Source: Leptodactylus fallax
Taxonomy: Eukaryota > Chordata > Amphibia > Anura > Leptodactylidae
Direction: 5' to 3'
DNA: 64,000 nucleotides
NCBI GenBank assembly: GCA_947044405.1
Contig: CAMRHE010000035.1
Coordinates: 8,963,501-9,027,500 of the forward strand
A model generated the notes under the pieces. The model did no database searches. It was not told the origin of the DNA and worked only from the letters and a program-made list of their open reading frames with translations. Numbering within the stretch: position 1 is the first letter of the stretch; the number at the start of each line of letters is the position of its first letter. Both the position numbers and the translations under genes were made by a program. Below, piece after piece: positions 43,205 through 55,700 of the stretch.

Positions 43205-43776
43205 TGTGAGGGATTAGCTCGTACGGTGGGGCGGCAATGACCACGTACACACGGCAGGTCTCTGGTTAAATGTTGGTGGTGCTTTATAGTAGCGGCATAA
43301 GGACAAACAAAACAAATGTCCAAACAAAAATGCAGTTCCCACGACTGTTCGGCGTTGAATAAAACATAAAGTACCTTACAGGTAACACGAAGTAGGAAAT
43401 TCAGGGTTCCAATGCAAAGCACTCCTCACACAGGAGGGGTCTTTCTCTCTCTCCCCATGACACAGACAGAGCTCCCTTTTTTGTCAGCCTTCCTTCCCAA
43501 ATGACTCAAACAAACAGGAAGCCTCACCTGGGAGCCTCTGGAAGTAGGGAGGAGGTCCCGTAGTAGACTAGGGATGTGGACTGGAAGGCACCCTCTACCA
43601 AACCTGCCCTCCAGTCCAAAAAAAAACCAGCCCATGTAATGCAGCAGAAATAAAACCCTAGCAAACTAAGGTCTGCTAAGGTCAGAAAAACCTGGTTTTC
43701 TTTTTTATCTCACCTGGCTGAGGAAACCAGGTGAGATATACACCCCTTCCACAACTTTCCCGTACACCTTACCACA
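43205..43776. repeat. Solo LTR, unclassified (572 bp)
   Basis: It begins TGTGAGGG and ends ACCACA, with gtac on both sides (43201-43204 and 43777-43780). It sits inside the 42-bp array. No internal retroelement sequence remains. Orientation and family are not clear; a 4-bp duplication fits some Gypsy elements and gamma-type endogenous retroviruses. Confidence 0.7.
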
Positions 43777-43975
43777 GTACCCATACCATCTCCTAGCGCA
43801 GTAACAATAACTGTGTGTGTATACCCATACCATCTCCTAGTACAGTAACAATAACTGTGGTGTACCCATACCGTCTCCTAGCGCAGTAACAATAACTGCA
43901 TGTGTACCCATACCGTCTCCTAGTGCAGTAACAATAACTGCGTGTGTACTCATACTGTCTCCTAGCACATACTTT
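43777..43975. repeat. 42-bp minisatellite of hAT F, second part
   Basis: It continues the array of 43062-43204 with about four to five units. Confidence 0.9.
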
Positions 43976-44046
43976 GACTCACATAGTGGATGAGTATCTG
44001 TCGATGCGTCTCCTGGTACTGAACAATGGGTCCTGGGTTGGTAAAT

Positions 44047-44259
44047 TGGACACATAGCCAGAGCTTACCCTCTATGCCTTGGAGGTGCTTGCCTGCCCAG
44101 CGGCAAGGGTCCTATCAGAACATGTGTTCAGCACCGCAGGGGGTGTCATCACCGACAAGAGAATCCACCTATCCACAGCCAACAAGGACATACTTACATT
44201 CATTAAGATGAACCAGGCATGGATCCCACAGGACTTGGCTGTGCCAGCACCTGAATGAG
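44047..44259 (+). pseudogene. hAT transposase C-terminal dimerisation domain, remnant
   Basis: A frame of about 70 residues reads LEVLACPAARVLSEHVFS, then GGVITDKRIHLS and ILTFIKMNQAWIP, before a stop near 44259. This is the C-terminal hAT dimerisation domain, similar in order to that of element G at 21756-22058 (SCPANTVASEQVFS and TFVKMNQAWI). The BED finger and catalytic core are missing, replaced by minisatellite. The remnant cannot transpose but could, if expressed, pair with a related transposase; that is speculation. Confidence 0.8.
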
Positions 44260-45215
44260 TGGTTAGTGTGTTGGCTACCTCCTCCTCCTCCATTTCATCC
44301 ACTTCCACCGCAACCTCCACCTCCTCCCCCTGGACCTCTACCACCTGTTTCAAAATTATTATTTTATTTTATTTGTTTTTAATTTTTTATTTATTTATTT
44401 AATTTTTTATTTTATGTTATTATTTTAAGTACTTTCTCTACCCCATTTTCTTGCAGGGCACTTTCCCTGTTATTACCCTCATTTTGCAGCCCTCTACCCC
44501 TTACTATCCCCATTTTACAGCCATTTTTGGGTCACCAAATTCGTGCCCCCATTGATTTCAATGGGGTTTGGGTTCAAGATTGGGTCAAGTTCGGGTACTC
44601 GAACTGAACTTTTAGGCAAAGTTCGACCTAACTTGTCGAACCCGAACGTTGACAGGTTCGCTCAACACTACATTTCAGAACATTTTGAACATCTTTGTCC
44701 ATTTTTTTTTTTTATGTACAAAAAAGTTTATCTTACCACTCTTTTTGTTCTCTAAATTAAAATCTACAATGGATCTTTTTTTTTTTTTTATAAACATTAG
44801 AATCAGTGTATAATGGATGCAAATGGATTGTGCATCCATTTTTATTCATCCTTTTTATGCTGAAACTCAGTATAAACTCTACCCTGCTTCCTTTCTTCAT
44901 CTAACTTTATATGTATTCAAAATTGTACATAAAAAAGAATACATTTTTTCATGTAAAAATGGATGCACCAATAAATGCCTATCACCACCATTAATAAACA
45001 TAAACAAATGAATAAAGTGATATCCATCTGTATCCCTTTTTGCTATGAAAAAAGTATCCATTAAACAGCTGTCATATGTAAATGTGAATAGACTCTAACT
45101 TATGTAAATAATTTTAGGAAAACCTGAAGGAATTGTTCCTAAGACTAACTGTTACAGATAAAACTGCCATTAGACCTATGCTACACCATCTTACATCTTG
45201 AAACAGCCACACCGT

Positions 45216-45577
45216 TAGTTTTCAGAGTCCTGTATTTCAGCTGATGTTATGTGTGGGGTTTTCTTTGCATCCCGAACAATTTTCCGGGCAGTTGTGGCTG
45301 AAATTTTGGTTGATCTACCTGACTGTGGTTTGGTTTCTAGGCATGTTATCAGGCCAAAATCACCAGGGTATGTGAACTGTTGAACAGGGTCATTTTGATG
45401 TTTTTGGTTGTCATTATGATTTAAAAAGAGAAAACACAGAAGTTTGACAATAAATGGCTTCAACCAACCACTAACCATGAGTGGTGAAAAAGTTTTTGTG
45501 TTATCATTCATATTCTCTGAAAAAAGGCCAAAAAAACAAAAAATCTGCCGGGGTATGTAAACTTTTTAGCACAACTG
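45216..45577 (-). mobile_element. Tc1-like fragment: terminus and HTH region
   Basis: The right end reads ...AGCACAACTG with TA at 45578-45579. On the minus strand the second helix-turn-helix of a Tc1 transposase is recognisable (RSTKISATTARKIVRDAKK and ITSAEIQ). The sequence stops near 45216, so the catalytic domain and left end are lost. Confidence 0.8.
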
Positions 45578-45889
45578 TATTTGATATATTCCTTTTAAGA
45601 CAGGTAGAAATTGTAATAGCCATTACATAGACAAACCCATGAGGCTTGTGTTTGAGATCATAGGTTTCATAATTTTTGAATGGGTAATCTTTTTGTACAG
45701 TATGTGTAGCTATGTTTTTATGTTTCGAATAATGTACATATCCCACATACAATATTGCAGCATGAGGGTGTAGAAGAGAAAAAGATAGCTCTCATAGGGT
45801 AATAATGTCTATAGAAGTAGACCAATCATGGGTCTTATAGATCAGTACTCAGCTATTCTTAGGTAGGTTCAGGCAAACTGAATCATATA

Positions 45890-47487
45890 CAGTGGGGAAA
45901 AAAATATTTAGCCAACAATTGTGCAAGTTCTCCCACTTAAAAAGATGAGAGAGGACTGTAATTGACATCATAGGTAGACCTCAACTATGAGAGACAAAAT
46001 GAGAAAACAAATCCAGAAAATCACATTGTCTGATTTTTTAAGAATTTATTTGCAAATTATGGTGGAAAATAAGTATTTGGTCAATAACAAAAGTTCATCT
46101 CAATACTTTGTTATATATACTTTGTTGGCAATGACAGAGGTCAAACATTTTCTGTAAGTCTTCACAAGGTTGGCACACACTGTTGCTGGTATGTTGGCCC
46201 ATTCCTCCATGCAGATCTCCTCTAGAGCAGTGATGTTTTGGGGCTTTTGCTGGGCAACACGGACTTTCAACTCCCTCCAAAGGTTTTCTATGGGGTTGAG
46301 ATCTGGAGACTGGCTAGGCCACTCCAGGACCTTGAAATGCTTCTTATGAAGCCACTCCTTTGTTGCCCTGGCGATGTGCTTGGGATCATTGTCATGATGA
46401 AAGACACCGCCACGTTTCATCTTCAATGCCCATGCTGATAGAAGGAGGTTTGCACTCAAAATCTCACGATACATGGCCCCATTCATTCTTTCATATACAT
46501 GGATCAGTCATCCTGGTCCCTTTGCAGAGAAACAGCCCTAAAGCATGATGTTGCCACCCCCATGCTTCACAGTAGGTATGGTGTTCTTTGGATGCAACTC
46601 AGCATTCACTTTCCTCCAAACACGACGAGTTGTGTTTCTACCAAACAGTTCTACTTTGGATTCATCTGACCATATGACATTCTCCCAATACTCTTCTGGA
46701 ACATCCAAATGCTCTCTAGCAAACTTCAGACGGGTCCGTATATGTACTGGCTTAAGCAGGGGGACCCATCTGGCACTGCAGGATCTGAGTCCCTGGCGGC
46801 GTAGTGTGTTACTGACGATAGCCTTTGTTACGTTAGTCCCAGCTTTCTGCAGGTCGTTCACTAGGTCCCCCCGTGTGGTTCTGGGATTTTTGCTCACCGT
46901 TCTTGTGATCATTTTGACCCCACGGGGTGAGATCTTGCATGGAGCCCTTGATCGAGGGAGATTATCAGTGGTCTTGTATGTCTTCCATTTTCTAATTATT
47001 GTTCCCACAGTTGATTTCTTCACACCAAGCTGCTTGCCCATTGCAGATTCAGTCTTCCCTGCCTGGTGCAGGTCTACAATTTTGTTTCTGGTGTCCTTCC
47101 ACAGCTCTTTGGTCTTCACCATAGTGGAGTTTGGAGTGTGACTGTTTGAGGTTGTGGACAGGCGTCTTTTATACTGATAACAATGTCAAACAGATGCCAT
47201 TACTACAGGTAATGAGTGGAGGACAGAGGAGCCTCTTAAAGAAGAAGTTACAGGTCTGTGAGAGCCAGAAATCTTGCTTGTTTGTAGGTGACCAAATGCT
47301 TATTTTCCACCATAATTTGCAAATAAATTCTTAAAAAATCAGACAATGTGGTATTCTAGATATGTTTTCTCATTTTGTCTCTCATAGTTGAGGTCTACCT
47401 ATGATGTCAATTAGAGGCCTCTCTCATCCTTTTAAATGGGAGAACTTGCACAATTGGTGGCTGACTAAATACTTTTTTTCCACACTG
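45890..47487 (-). mobile_element. Full-length Tc1-like element
   Basis: Ends CAGTGGGGAAAAAAATATTT and its inverse (ATACTTTTTTTCCACACTG) are flanked by TA at 45888-45889 and 47488-47489. At 1598 bp it has the full length of a Tc1 element. The terminal inverted repeats extend for more than 200 bp. Confidence 0.93.
46100..47122 (-). pseudogene. Tc1-like transposase with two nonsense codons
   Basis: Read on the minus strand from the ATG at 47122, the protein has paired helix-turn-helix domains ([20 protein letters not shown] and later TRGDLVNDL), then the DDE core: [21 protein letters not shown] and [10 protein letters not shown], the last two acidic residues 34 apart as in Tc1. It ends YITKY at 46100, about 340 residues in total. 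Two in-frame stops, a TAG at the Trp position of IML-GCFSAKG and a TGA a few codons later (both 46500-46545), are the only breaks; both fit single C-to-T type changes. There is no frameshift. The copy is young or slowly decaying. Confidence 0.92.
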
Positions 47488-47489
47488 TA

Positions 47490-48926
47490 GATTCCCACAT
47501 GGACGGAAAAGTATCTGCTCTGACGTCACTGCATCACGCCACCTGTGTCACTACTACAGGGAGAATCTTTCGCTGCTCCGCTCATCGTGGAAGCACGGTA
47601 AGGTGAGTAATAGATTTATTGTTTTCTGGTAAGGGAAAGGGATTACCTGATAAGGGGAAAAAGTATTATTTATAGGGGGGCTAATATTTATAGTGGGGGA
47701 ACTTTTAAATATAAGGGGGCTAGTATTTATAATGGAGGAACTATAATACATAAGGGGCACTTTTATAAGAGAGGAATTATTATATATAAGGGGGCTATTA
47801 TAAGGGGGAAACATTTATAAGGAAGGCAGTTAAATATAAGTGGGCTATTATAAGGAGGGACCGTTATATATAAGGGGGGCTACTATAGGAGAGGAACTAT
47901 TATATATAAGGAGCGCTATTTTAAGAGAGAAATTATATATAAGGGGGGACTGTTATATATAAGGGGGGCTATTATAGGACAGGAACTATTATACATAAGG
48001 GTGCTGTTATAAGGGGGAGACTGTTATATATAAGGGGCTATTATATATAATGGAGTAACTTATATATAAGGAGAAGTCTGTTATATATAAACAGGGAACT
48101 GTTATTTATAAGGGGGAGACTATTACACATAAGTGGGCTATTATAGGAGAGGAACTATTATATATAAGGTGGATTGTTATAAGGGGGAGACTGTTATATA
48201 TACAGGGGCTATTATTTATAATGGAGGAAACTTAAATATAAGGGGGTTATTATAAGAGCAAATTATATATAAGGGGGGCTATTATAAGGGGGAAACATAT
48301 AAGGCGGGCTATTATTTATAAGGGAAGAACTATTTATAATAGGCATATAATAAGGGGGGACATTATATATATATGGAGGCAGCTATTATAATGTGGTCGC
48401 TGTTATTTATAAGGGAAACTTTATAAGGAGGGTATTGTTAAAGAGGCTATTATTTATAAGTGGGTATTATTGTTAAGGGGGCTATTATTTATAAGAGGGC
48501 TAATATTGATAATGTGGACTATTATTTATAAGGTGAACTATTATTTATGAGAGGGTTATTTTTAATAAGGGGGACTATTTATATTGGAACACTATTATTT
48601 ATGGGGGGGGCTATTACTGTTAAGGGGGACTATTTATATTGGAGAACTATTATTTATGGGGGGGCTATTACTGATAAGGGGGAACTATTACTGATATGGG
48701 GCACTGTTTATAAGCAGGGACTATTATTCCTAATGAGGCGCTATAATAACTGATGAGGGGTTGCAAAAATCTATTAGGCAGTACAAAGGTGGTTATTTGA
48801 ATTGTGTGTGGGCAGAAAGGGGACATCATTAAAGGGGCTGCCACTGGAAATATGATGGCATTGTTGGTATATCAGCATTTGGGGCCTACCGCTTTTAATT
48901 TTGCCCAGGGCCAATTTTGCCCAGGG
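47490..48926. mobile_element. Element A relative, inverted, ends missing
   Basis: Read in reverse, 48740-48926 matches 35-240 of element A closely (gccccaaatgctgatat, cacacaattcaaat, ctaatagatttttgca). It is followed by the same TA-rich minisatellite. At the other end are TGACGTCAC near 47522 and aaggtgagtaatagatttattg near 47598, the CpG/donor-like module seen in A-E. The outermost ~20 bp of element A are absent, and no target duplication was found. Confidence 0.75.
47640..48780. repeat. TA-rich minisatellite, inverse of 240-770
   Basis: More than fifty degenerate units of an AAGGGGGGCTATTATATAT kind, about 18-20 bp. No coding potential. Confidence 0.88.
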
Positions 48927-50151
48927 CTAGGGTAGAGATGCTTGAACAGCGCTATGGTATGTGATAAACAGTTGCTCCGTTTGATACAGCACTACATTAT
49001 ATATTTCATTGGTGCTAACTCTGTTGAATAAAAGGGGGAAAAATAAAAGTGTGTATAAATACATAATAAAAAAACATAATAAAAACATATATAACCAATG
49101 ACATATAAATAAACATGAAAAGAATACATGTTGGCATCTGAGTCAACACAAAAGTATAGCAATATAAATATAAAAAATAATAACATAATCTATAATGTGC
49201 CTATTGGATTTTGAAAATATACCCATAATACACTATTACTACTGGTAGTATCTGAGAGTGTGAGTAAATAAATATATATACATATAAATAACTGATAGGT
49301 GGTAATATTAAAAGTGCATGATGAATAATGTATAAAAACAAATGCATATAAATATAATTATAAATAAATATAATAAATGAATAATATAATGTATATTAAA
49401 TGATGCATAAAGAAGTGTTGCATACATAGTTGAAAACATGACCAGTGGATGGTGGGTCAATTATTAGGGATACATATGGATAGAGGTTTTGCATGTGTAG
49501 ATGTAGAATAAGTGGTAAATATATCCATTTCTTTATAATAAAGGTATTAATTTATCACTTACCACCAATGTTTTATCCTCCAACACTATTGGACCAATTA
49601 TGTGCATGTGTATAATTATGTAAAAAATAAGTGGCGTTGACATTAGGTGTTTTGTGGTGCCATTTTGCCTTTAAATATTTGTCTGTGTCATTATTATATT
49701 GTATTACCTGTTTACCTATTTGTGAAAAGGGTTTGCATACCCCAAAATGTGTCATAGAGATACTAATAAAAACCAGATGATTATTGCTCCAAAGAAATTA
49801 GCTTCTGCCTTTTAATCTAAAAGGGGCTGTGGATGTGTGCAAAAAAAAAAAGAGGTTATGGCGCCGGAGCAATCCTGGAAGATCTCTTCTATTCCTGTAT
49901 CCACATAAAATATGATACTACCTGTGCAAGATATGTAGAGCTATACAGTATAGTATGTAATCAATACTGTCCAACTGATGTGCAGTATGAGACTTTCGTC
50001 ATTAGCAAACAGTAAGGGGGTTTATACTGTAGCAGTTGCCGCAAGACTATAAAAAGAGCTATATCTTGACATTTAACATATCCTGTATGAGTAACTGAAG
50101 AAAAACTAATTAAAAGGTTTCTGCTAAAGATCAAGGACATGATGAAAAGTC
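48927..50151. other. No gene; AT-rich, partly simple-sequence
   Basis: It includes runs such as aaatataataaatgaataat (49340-49400). A stretch at 49560-49790 looks like part of a dispersed repeat (gtttgcataccccaaaatgtgtc), which I cannot assign. Confidence 0.5.
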
Positions 50152-50153
50152 TA

Positions 50154-51710
50154 CAGTCATGGCCAAAAGTTTTGAGAATGACACAAATATTATATTTTCA
50201 CATGATCTGCTGCCCTCTGGTTTTTATGTGTGTTTGTCAGATGTTTTTATCACATACAGAAATATAATTGCATTCATATTATGAATAACAGAAGCTTATA
50301 TTGACAGTTAGAATGAGTTAATGCAGCAAGTCAATATTTGCAGTGTTGACCCTTCTTCAAGACCTCTGCAATTCTCCCTGGCATGCTCTCAATCAACTTC
50401 TGGACCAAATCCTGACTGATAGCAGTCCATTCTTGCAGAATCAATGCTTTAATTTTGTCTGAATTTGTTGGTTTTTGTTTGTCCACCCGTCTCTTGATGA
50501 TTGACCACAAGTTCTCAATGGGATTAAGATCTGGGGAGTTTCCAGGCCATGGACCCAAAATCTCTATGTTTTGTTCCCTGAGCCATTTAGTTATCACCTT
50601 TGCTTTATGGCAAGGTGCTCCATCATGCTGGAAAAGGCATGGTTGAGCGCCAAACTGCTCTTGGATGGTTGGGAGAAGTTGCTCTTGGAGGACATTCTGG
50701 TACCATTCTTTATTCATGGCTGTGTTTTTAGGCAAGACTGTGAGAGAGCCGATTCCCTTGGCTGAGAAGCAACCCCACACATGAATGGTTTCAGGATGCT
50801 TTACAGTTGGCATGAGACAAGACTGGTGGTAGCGCTCACCTCATCTTCTCCGAATAAGCTGTTTTCCAGATGTTCCAAACAATCGAAAAGGGGATTCATC
50901 AGAGAAAATGACTTTACCCCAGTCCTCAGCAGTCCACTCCCTGTACCTTTTGCAGAATATCAGTCTGTCCCTGATGTTTTTTCTGGAGAGAAGTGGCTTC
51001 TTTGCTGCCCTCCTTGAGACCAGGCCTTGCTCCAAGAGTCTCCGCCTCACAGTGCGTGCAGATGCACTCACACCTGCCTGCTGCCATTCCTCAGCAAGCT
51101 CTGCACTGCTGGTAGCCCGATCCCGCAGCTGAAACACTTTTAAGAGACGGTCCTGCCGCTTGCTTGTCTTTCTTGGGCGCCCTGGAGCCTTTTTGGCACC
51201 AATGGAACCTTGAAGTTCTTGATGATGCGATAGATTGTTGACTGAGGTGCAATCTTTCTAGCTGCAATACTCTTCCCAGTTAGGCCATTTTTGTGCAGTG
51301 CAATGATGACTGCACGTTTTTCTTTAGAGATAACCATGGTTAACAGAAGAGAAACAATGATGGCAAGCACCAGCCTCCTTTTAAAGTGTCCTGTGGTGTC
51401 ATTCTTACTTAATCATGACAGATTGATCTCCAGCCCTGTCCTCATCAACACCCACACCTGTGTTAATGGAGCAATCACTGAAACGATGTTAGGTGGTCCT
51501 TTTAAGGCAGGGCTGCAATGATGTTGAAATGTGTTTTGGGGGATAAAGTTCATTTTCTAGACAAATATTGACTTTGCAAGTAATTGCTGTTAAGCTGATC
51601 ACTCTTTATAACATTCTGGAGTATATGCAAATTGCCATTAGAAAAACTGAAGCAGTAGACTTTGTAAAAATTAATATTTGTATCATTCTCAAAACTTTTG
51701 GCCATGACTG
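50154..51710 (-). mobile_element. Full-length Tc1-like element, second family
   Basis: The ends CAGTCATGGCCAAAAGTTTT and its perfect inverse are flanked by TA at 50152-50153 and 51711-51712. Length 1557 bp. The termini differ from those of 45890-47487, so this is a separate family. Confidence 0.93.
50331..51337 (-). pseudogene. Tc1-like transposase, one frameshift and one stop
   Basis: From the ATG at 51337 (MVISKEKRAVIIALHKNG) a helix-turn-helix is followed by a frameshift near 51212. The new frame gives a GRP-type linker and TSAELAEEWQQAGVSASART, then the core: VIFSDESPF (first Asp), FQHDGAPCH (second) and [10 protein letters not shown] (third, Glu). A TGA at 50841-50843, in place of a probable Arg codon, interrupts the frame between the first and second Asp. 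It ends GQHCKY at 50331. The upstream M at 51370 is in frame but lies before the conserved start. All three catalytic positions remain. Confidence 0.9.
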
Positions 51711-51712
51711 TA

Positions 51713-52744
51713 GACTGAATGAAGGTTTAAATGTGAAAATGGGAATATCTGAATAGGTTTCAAGTAAAGGGGAACTGATTTCATTAAAATTAAGGGATAA
51801 AGGTCAAATGTGTGTAAATGCATGGGGAAATAAGAATATGAGGTATAATTCAATTAAGAATTGAGACTGTAAAAATGAAAAACATGAAAAAACAAACACT
51901 GATACAGTATGAGTGTTATGTTCTGCTTAATGGTCACTTTTTTGTGATCACTAATAACAAGAGATGGTCCACATTTGGTACTACTAGAACATCTAATATG
52001 ACTGAAATATAAATACTACGATTCACTAACAAGTAAGGTACTCTCCTTCACCAGTGTTAGACAGTTGTTCACATCATTGACTAGAACAAAAAATTATATA
52101 CTATACACATATATTTTTATACAAACATATACATTAAATAAATGATACTATAATGTATCCTAATGACACAACCATATAGTGCAGTAATAACACTGTCACA
52201 TATTTCCTATACAAGTGTCCAGCAGTGACAGCGATGTTTAAATAGTGAAAGGGTTCATAGTAAAGTCCCTGATGGTCTAGGATAGAGAAGGGGTTTAACT
52301 ATTAATTCCACTGCGGTGCACAGTAGTGAACTTTTAAATGCTCTGCTATTGGAAAAGAAATTTCATGAAACTACCCTTGAATTAAAAATAAATAAATAAT
52401 TGGTATTGTCACATACAACTCAATGGAGGGAACCAGAGGATGGGAGTAGTAGTAATGGTGTTGTTTATGATTGGCCAAGGACACTCAATTGACTTCTCCA
52501 ACCCACCTTCCAAGTTTGCGCAATGTGGAGGGGGCCTGCAGTATACCTGATGGAAGTGGTAGTTCGCCAGGACACTTCCAGTTGTGAGGAGTCCTCTACT
52601 CTCTTAAGCCTGGATATGGTGGTCAGAAGGGCTCTGATGTTAAGGCAGTAGTACAGTTGAGCCAAATAATGAAACTTTACTGAGATAATAGCAACAGATG
52701 CAGGCCCCAATTGGTACCCTGTCTACCTGTGTACTGCAGGGTCC
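51713..52744. other. No gene seen
   Basis: AT-rich DNA with no credible ORF, array or terminal repeat. Confidence 0.55.
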
Positions 52745-55700
52745 ATGCTTTAACCCCTTAAGGTCACAGCCCAAAAGTGCATTCAGGACCAGGCCTCATT
52801 TTTCAAAACTGACATGTGTCATTTTATATGGCATTAACTTTGAGACGCTTTAACTTACACAAGTGATTTTGAAATTGTTTTTTTTGTGAAACATTGTACT
52901 TCATGTTAGTGGTAAACACTAATCAATATTTTGTATTTAATTATAAAAAAAATAGGAAATTTGATGGAAATTTGGAAAAAAAAAATCGCAATTTTCAAAA
53001 TATGAAATGCTCTGCTTCTCAAGCAGATAGTCATACCACCCAAATACATTAATAAATATTATCTACCATATCTCTGCTTTATATTGGCATCATCTTTTAA
53101 TTGTCATTTAATTTATTTTGAATGTTAGAAGGCTTATAAATGTAACAGCAATTTTCCAGATTTACAAGCAAATTTCCCAAACTAATTTTTAAGCGACCCC
53201 TTAAGTTCTGAAGGGGATTATAAAGACCTATATATTAGAAACCCCCATAAATCACCCCATTTTCAAAACTGCACCCCTCAAATAATTCAAAACAACATTT
53301 GGGAAGTGTGTTGACCCTTTAAGCATTTCATGGAAATTAAGACAATATGGAGGTGAAATTTCGACATTTCATTTTTTCTCAATAATACATTCATTTAGCC
53401 CTAAAATTAACACACTCACAAAGGGTTAAAAGAGAAAATGTATCTCACAGTTTGTTATACAATTTCTCCAGAGCACAGAAATACCCCACATGTGGGTGTA
53501 AACTGATGTTTGGGCACACAGTAGTGCACAGAAGGGAAGGAGCGACACTGGACGTTTGAAAAGCAAATTTTGCTGGAAGAGTTTTCAGGTGCCTTGTCTC
53601 ATTTGCAGAGCCCCTAGAGTACCAATACAATGGAAATCCCCTAAAAGTGACCCATTTTGTAAACTACACCCCTCACAGAATTCATCAATGGGTATACCGA
53701 GCATTTTGACTCAAAAGCCTTTTCACAGATTTTATTAACATTGGGATGTGTAAATGAAAAATTACTAAAACATCACTTTAACCCCCAAATTTTTGTTTTT
53801 ACAAGGGATTAAAGTAGAAAAAGCTCCCCACAGTTTGTTAAACAGTTACTCCTGAACACGGCAATACCCCATATGTGGTCGTAATCTGCTGTATAGATAC
53901 ATGGGGGGCTTGGAATGGAAAGAACGCTATTTGGCTTTTGGAGGGCAGATTTTGCTGGAATAGTTTTCGGGTGCCATGTCGCATTTGCAGAGCAATTAGA
54001 TTACCAAAAACACTGGAAACGTCCAAAAGTGACCCCATTTTGGAAACTACATCCCTCACAGAACATATTAAGGGAGATAATGAGCAGTTTGACCCTACAG
54101 CTGTTTCACAGATTTTATTAACATTGGAACATGAAAATGAAAAATTACTGTTTTTCCAATAAACTGTCAATTTAGTCCCAATTTTTTTATTTTTACAAGA
54201 GGATAAAGGAGAAAAAGCTACCCAAAGTTTGTTACACAATTTCTCATGAACATGGCAATAGCCCATATGTGGTTGTAAACTGCTGTATGGGTAGATGGCG
54301 GGGCTCAGAATGGAAAGAGTGCTATTTGGCTTTTGGAGTGCAGATTTTGCTGGAAGAGTTTTCAGGTGCCATGTTGCATTTGCAAAGCCCCTAAAGTACC
54401 AATACAATGGAAGCCACCAAAAAATGATCCCATTTTAGAAACTACACCCCTCAAGGAATTTATCAAGGGGTACTATCATTTTGAGCCCAAGAGTACTTCC
54501 CAAAAATGTGAAAATTGAAATTTTTAAAGAAATATGCCATTTTGGTGCCCAATACATTGCGCCCAGTTTGTGTCATCAGAGACATACACTCCTAAAACTA
54601 TTAAGTGGGCTATCCCAGGGACAAGAAAGTTGTATATGTGGGTGTAAACTGCTGCTTGGGCACACAGCAGGGCTCAAAAGGGAAGGAGCAGTACGCTTTT
54701 TAGCTTTTGGAGTACAGATTTAGAGGGATTTTCTGGACGCCATGTTGTTTTTGCAGAGCCCTGGAGGTGCCAGTAAATTGGAATTCCCTAAGAAGTTGTA
54801 GGGGCGTTTTTAGAGTCTCTACAAATGTGACATGGTGTCCAAAAACCAACAATCTAAATTAGCGGTCCAAAACACATAGCACTCCTTGACATCTGCGCCC
54901 TCCTATGTGCCCAAGTGGCAGTTTATGCCCACATGTATGACACTGGTGTACCCAGGATAACATACTCAACAATGCCATATGTGCGTATAAATTGCTGTTG
55001 GGCACAGCAGGGAAGGAGCACTATTTTGTTTTTTAGAGCACAGATTTAGATGGTTTGGTTTTTGGACACTATTACACTTTTGCAGAGCTGAAACGCCAGT
55101 AAAGTGGAATCCCCTGACACGTAACTTTATTTTGGAAACTACACTCCTGAAGGAATTTATCCAAGGGTAGAGTGAGCATGTGACATTAAGTACGTTATAC
55201 TGGGTACACCAGTGTCATACATGTGGGCATAAACTGCAGTTTGGGCACGCAGCAGGGTGCAGAAGAGATGGAGGTCAGTGTGGATTTGAAGTGTATATTT
55301 AGATATTTGGTATCTGGACGCCATGTCATGTTTGCAGAGCCTCTAAATTACCAGTAAAGTGGAATCCCCAAAGGAGTGACCCCATTTTGAAAACTGCACC
55401 CCTCAAAAAATTTATCAGGGGGTGTAATAAGCATTAGTATCCCAGACGTGAATGTGCAGCGGATGGTGAAGAGTGAATATGTAAGCTGTGCGGAGTGCAT
55501 TGGGAACACCAAATTCCCTACTATATCCCCAGTAGCTCCTATGACTTGGGGGTCACTCTGGGGGTCACTTCTGGTGTCTTTTCCCTCATAAGCTCTAAAT
55601 TTGGGGTCTACCCTAATATAGTCTCGCACAGCTTATACATTCCCTTCCTATTTTTGCGGGACGATCTGTGCTTTTTATTGGTACTGTTTTGGGGTGCATA

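Larger units (their letters stand above)
42639..44670 (+). mobile_element. hAT element F, internally deleted
   Basis: The ends are TAGTGATGAGCGAAC and GTTCGCTCAACACTA. A perfect 8-bp duplication, catttcag, is at 42631-42638 and 44671-44678. It contains a promoter-like start, a 42-bp minisatellite broken by a solo LTR, and the end of a hAT transposase on the same strand. Its ends resemble those of element G, so the two are related families. Confidence 0.92.
42573..45105. repeat. Possible MITE split by hAT element F
   Basis: The left part reads agggtgcattcacatcatg with gtccatatgac. The right part near 45065-45105 reads as the inverse (gtcatatgtaaatgtgaata). The two could be inverted ends of a short element into which hAT F inserted. 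The match is imperfect, so this is tentative. Confidence 0.35.

Noticed and set aside
48992..49186. Hydrophobic 64-residue frame on the minus strand
   Set aside because: It lies in AT-rich DNA that favours Phe/Ile/Leu/Tyr codons, with no other support.
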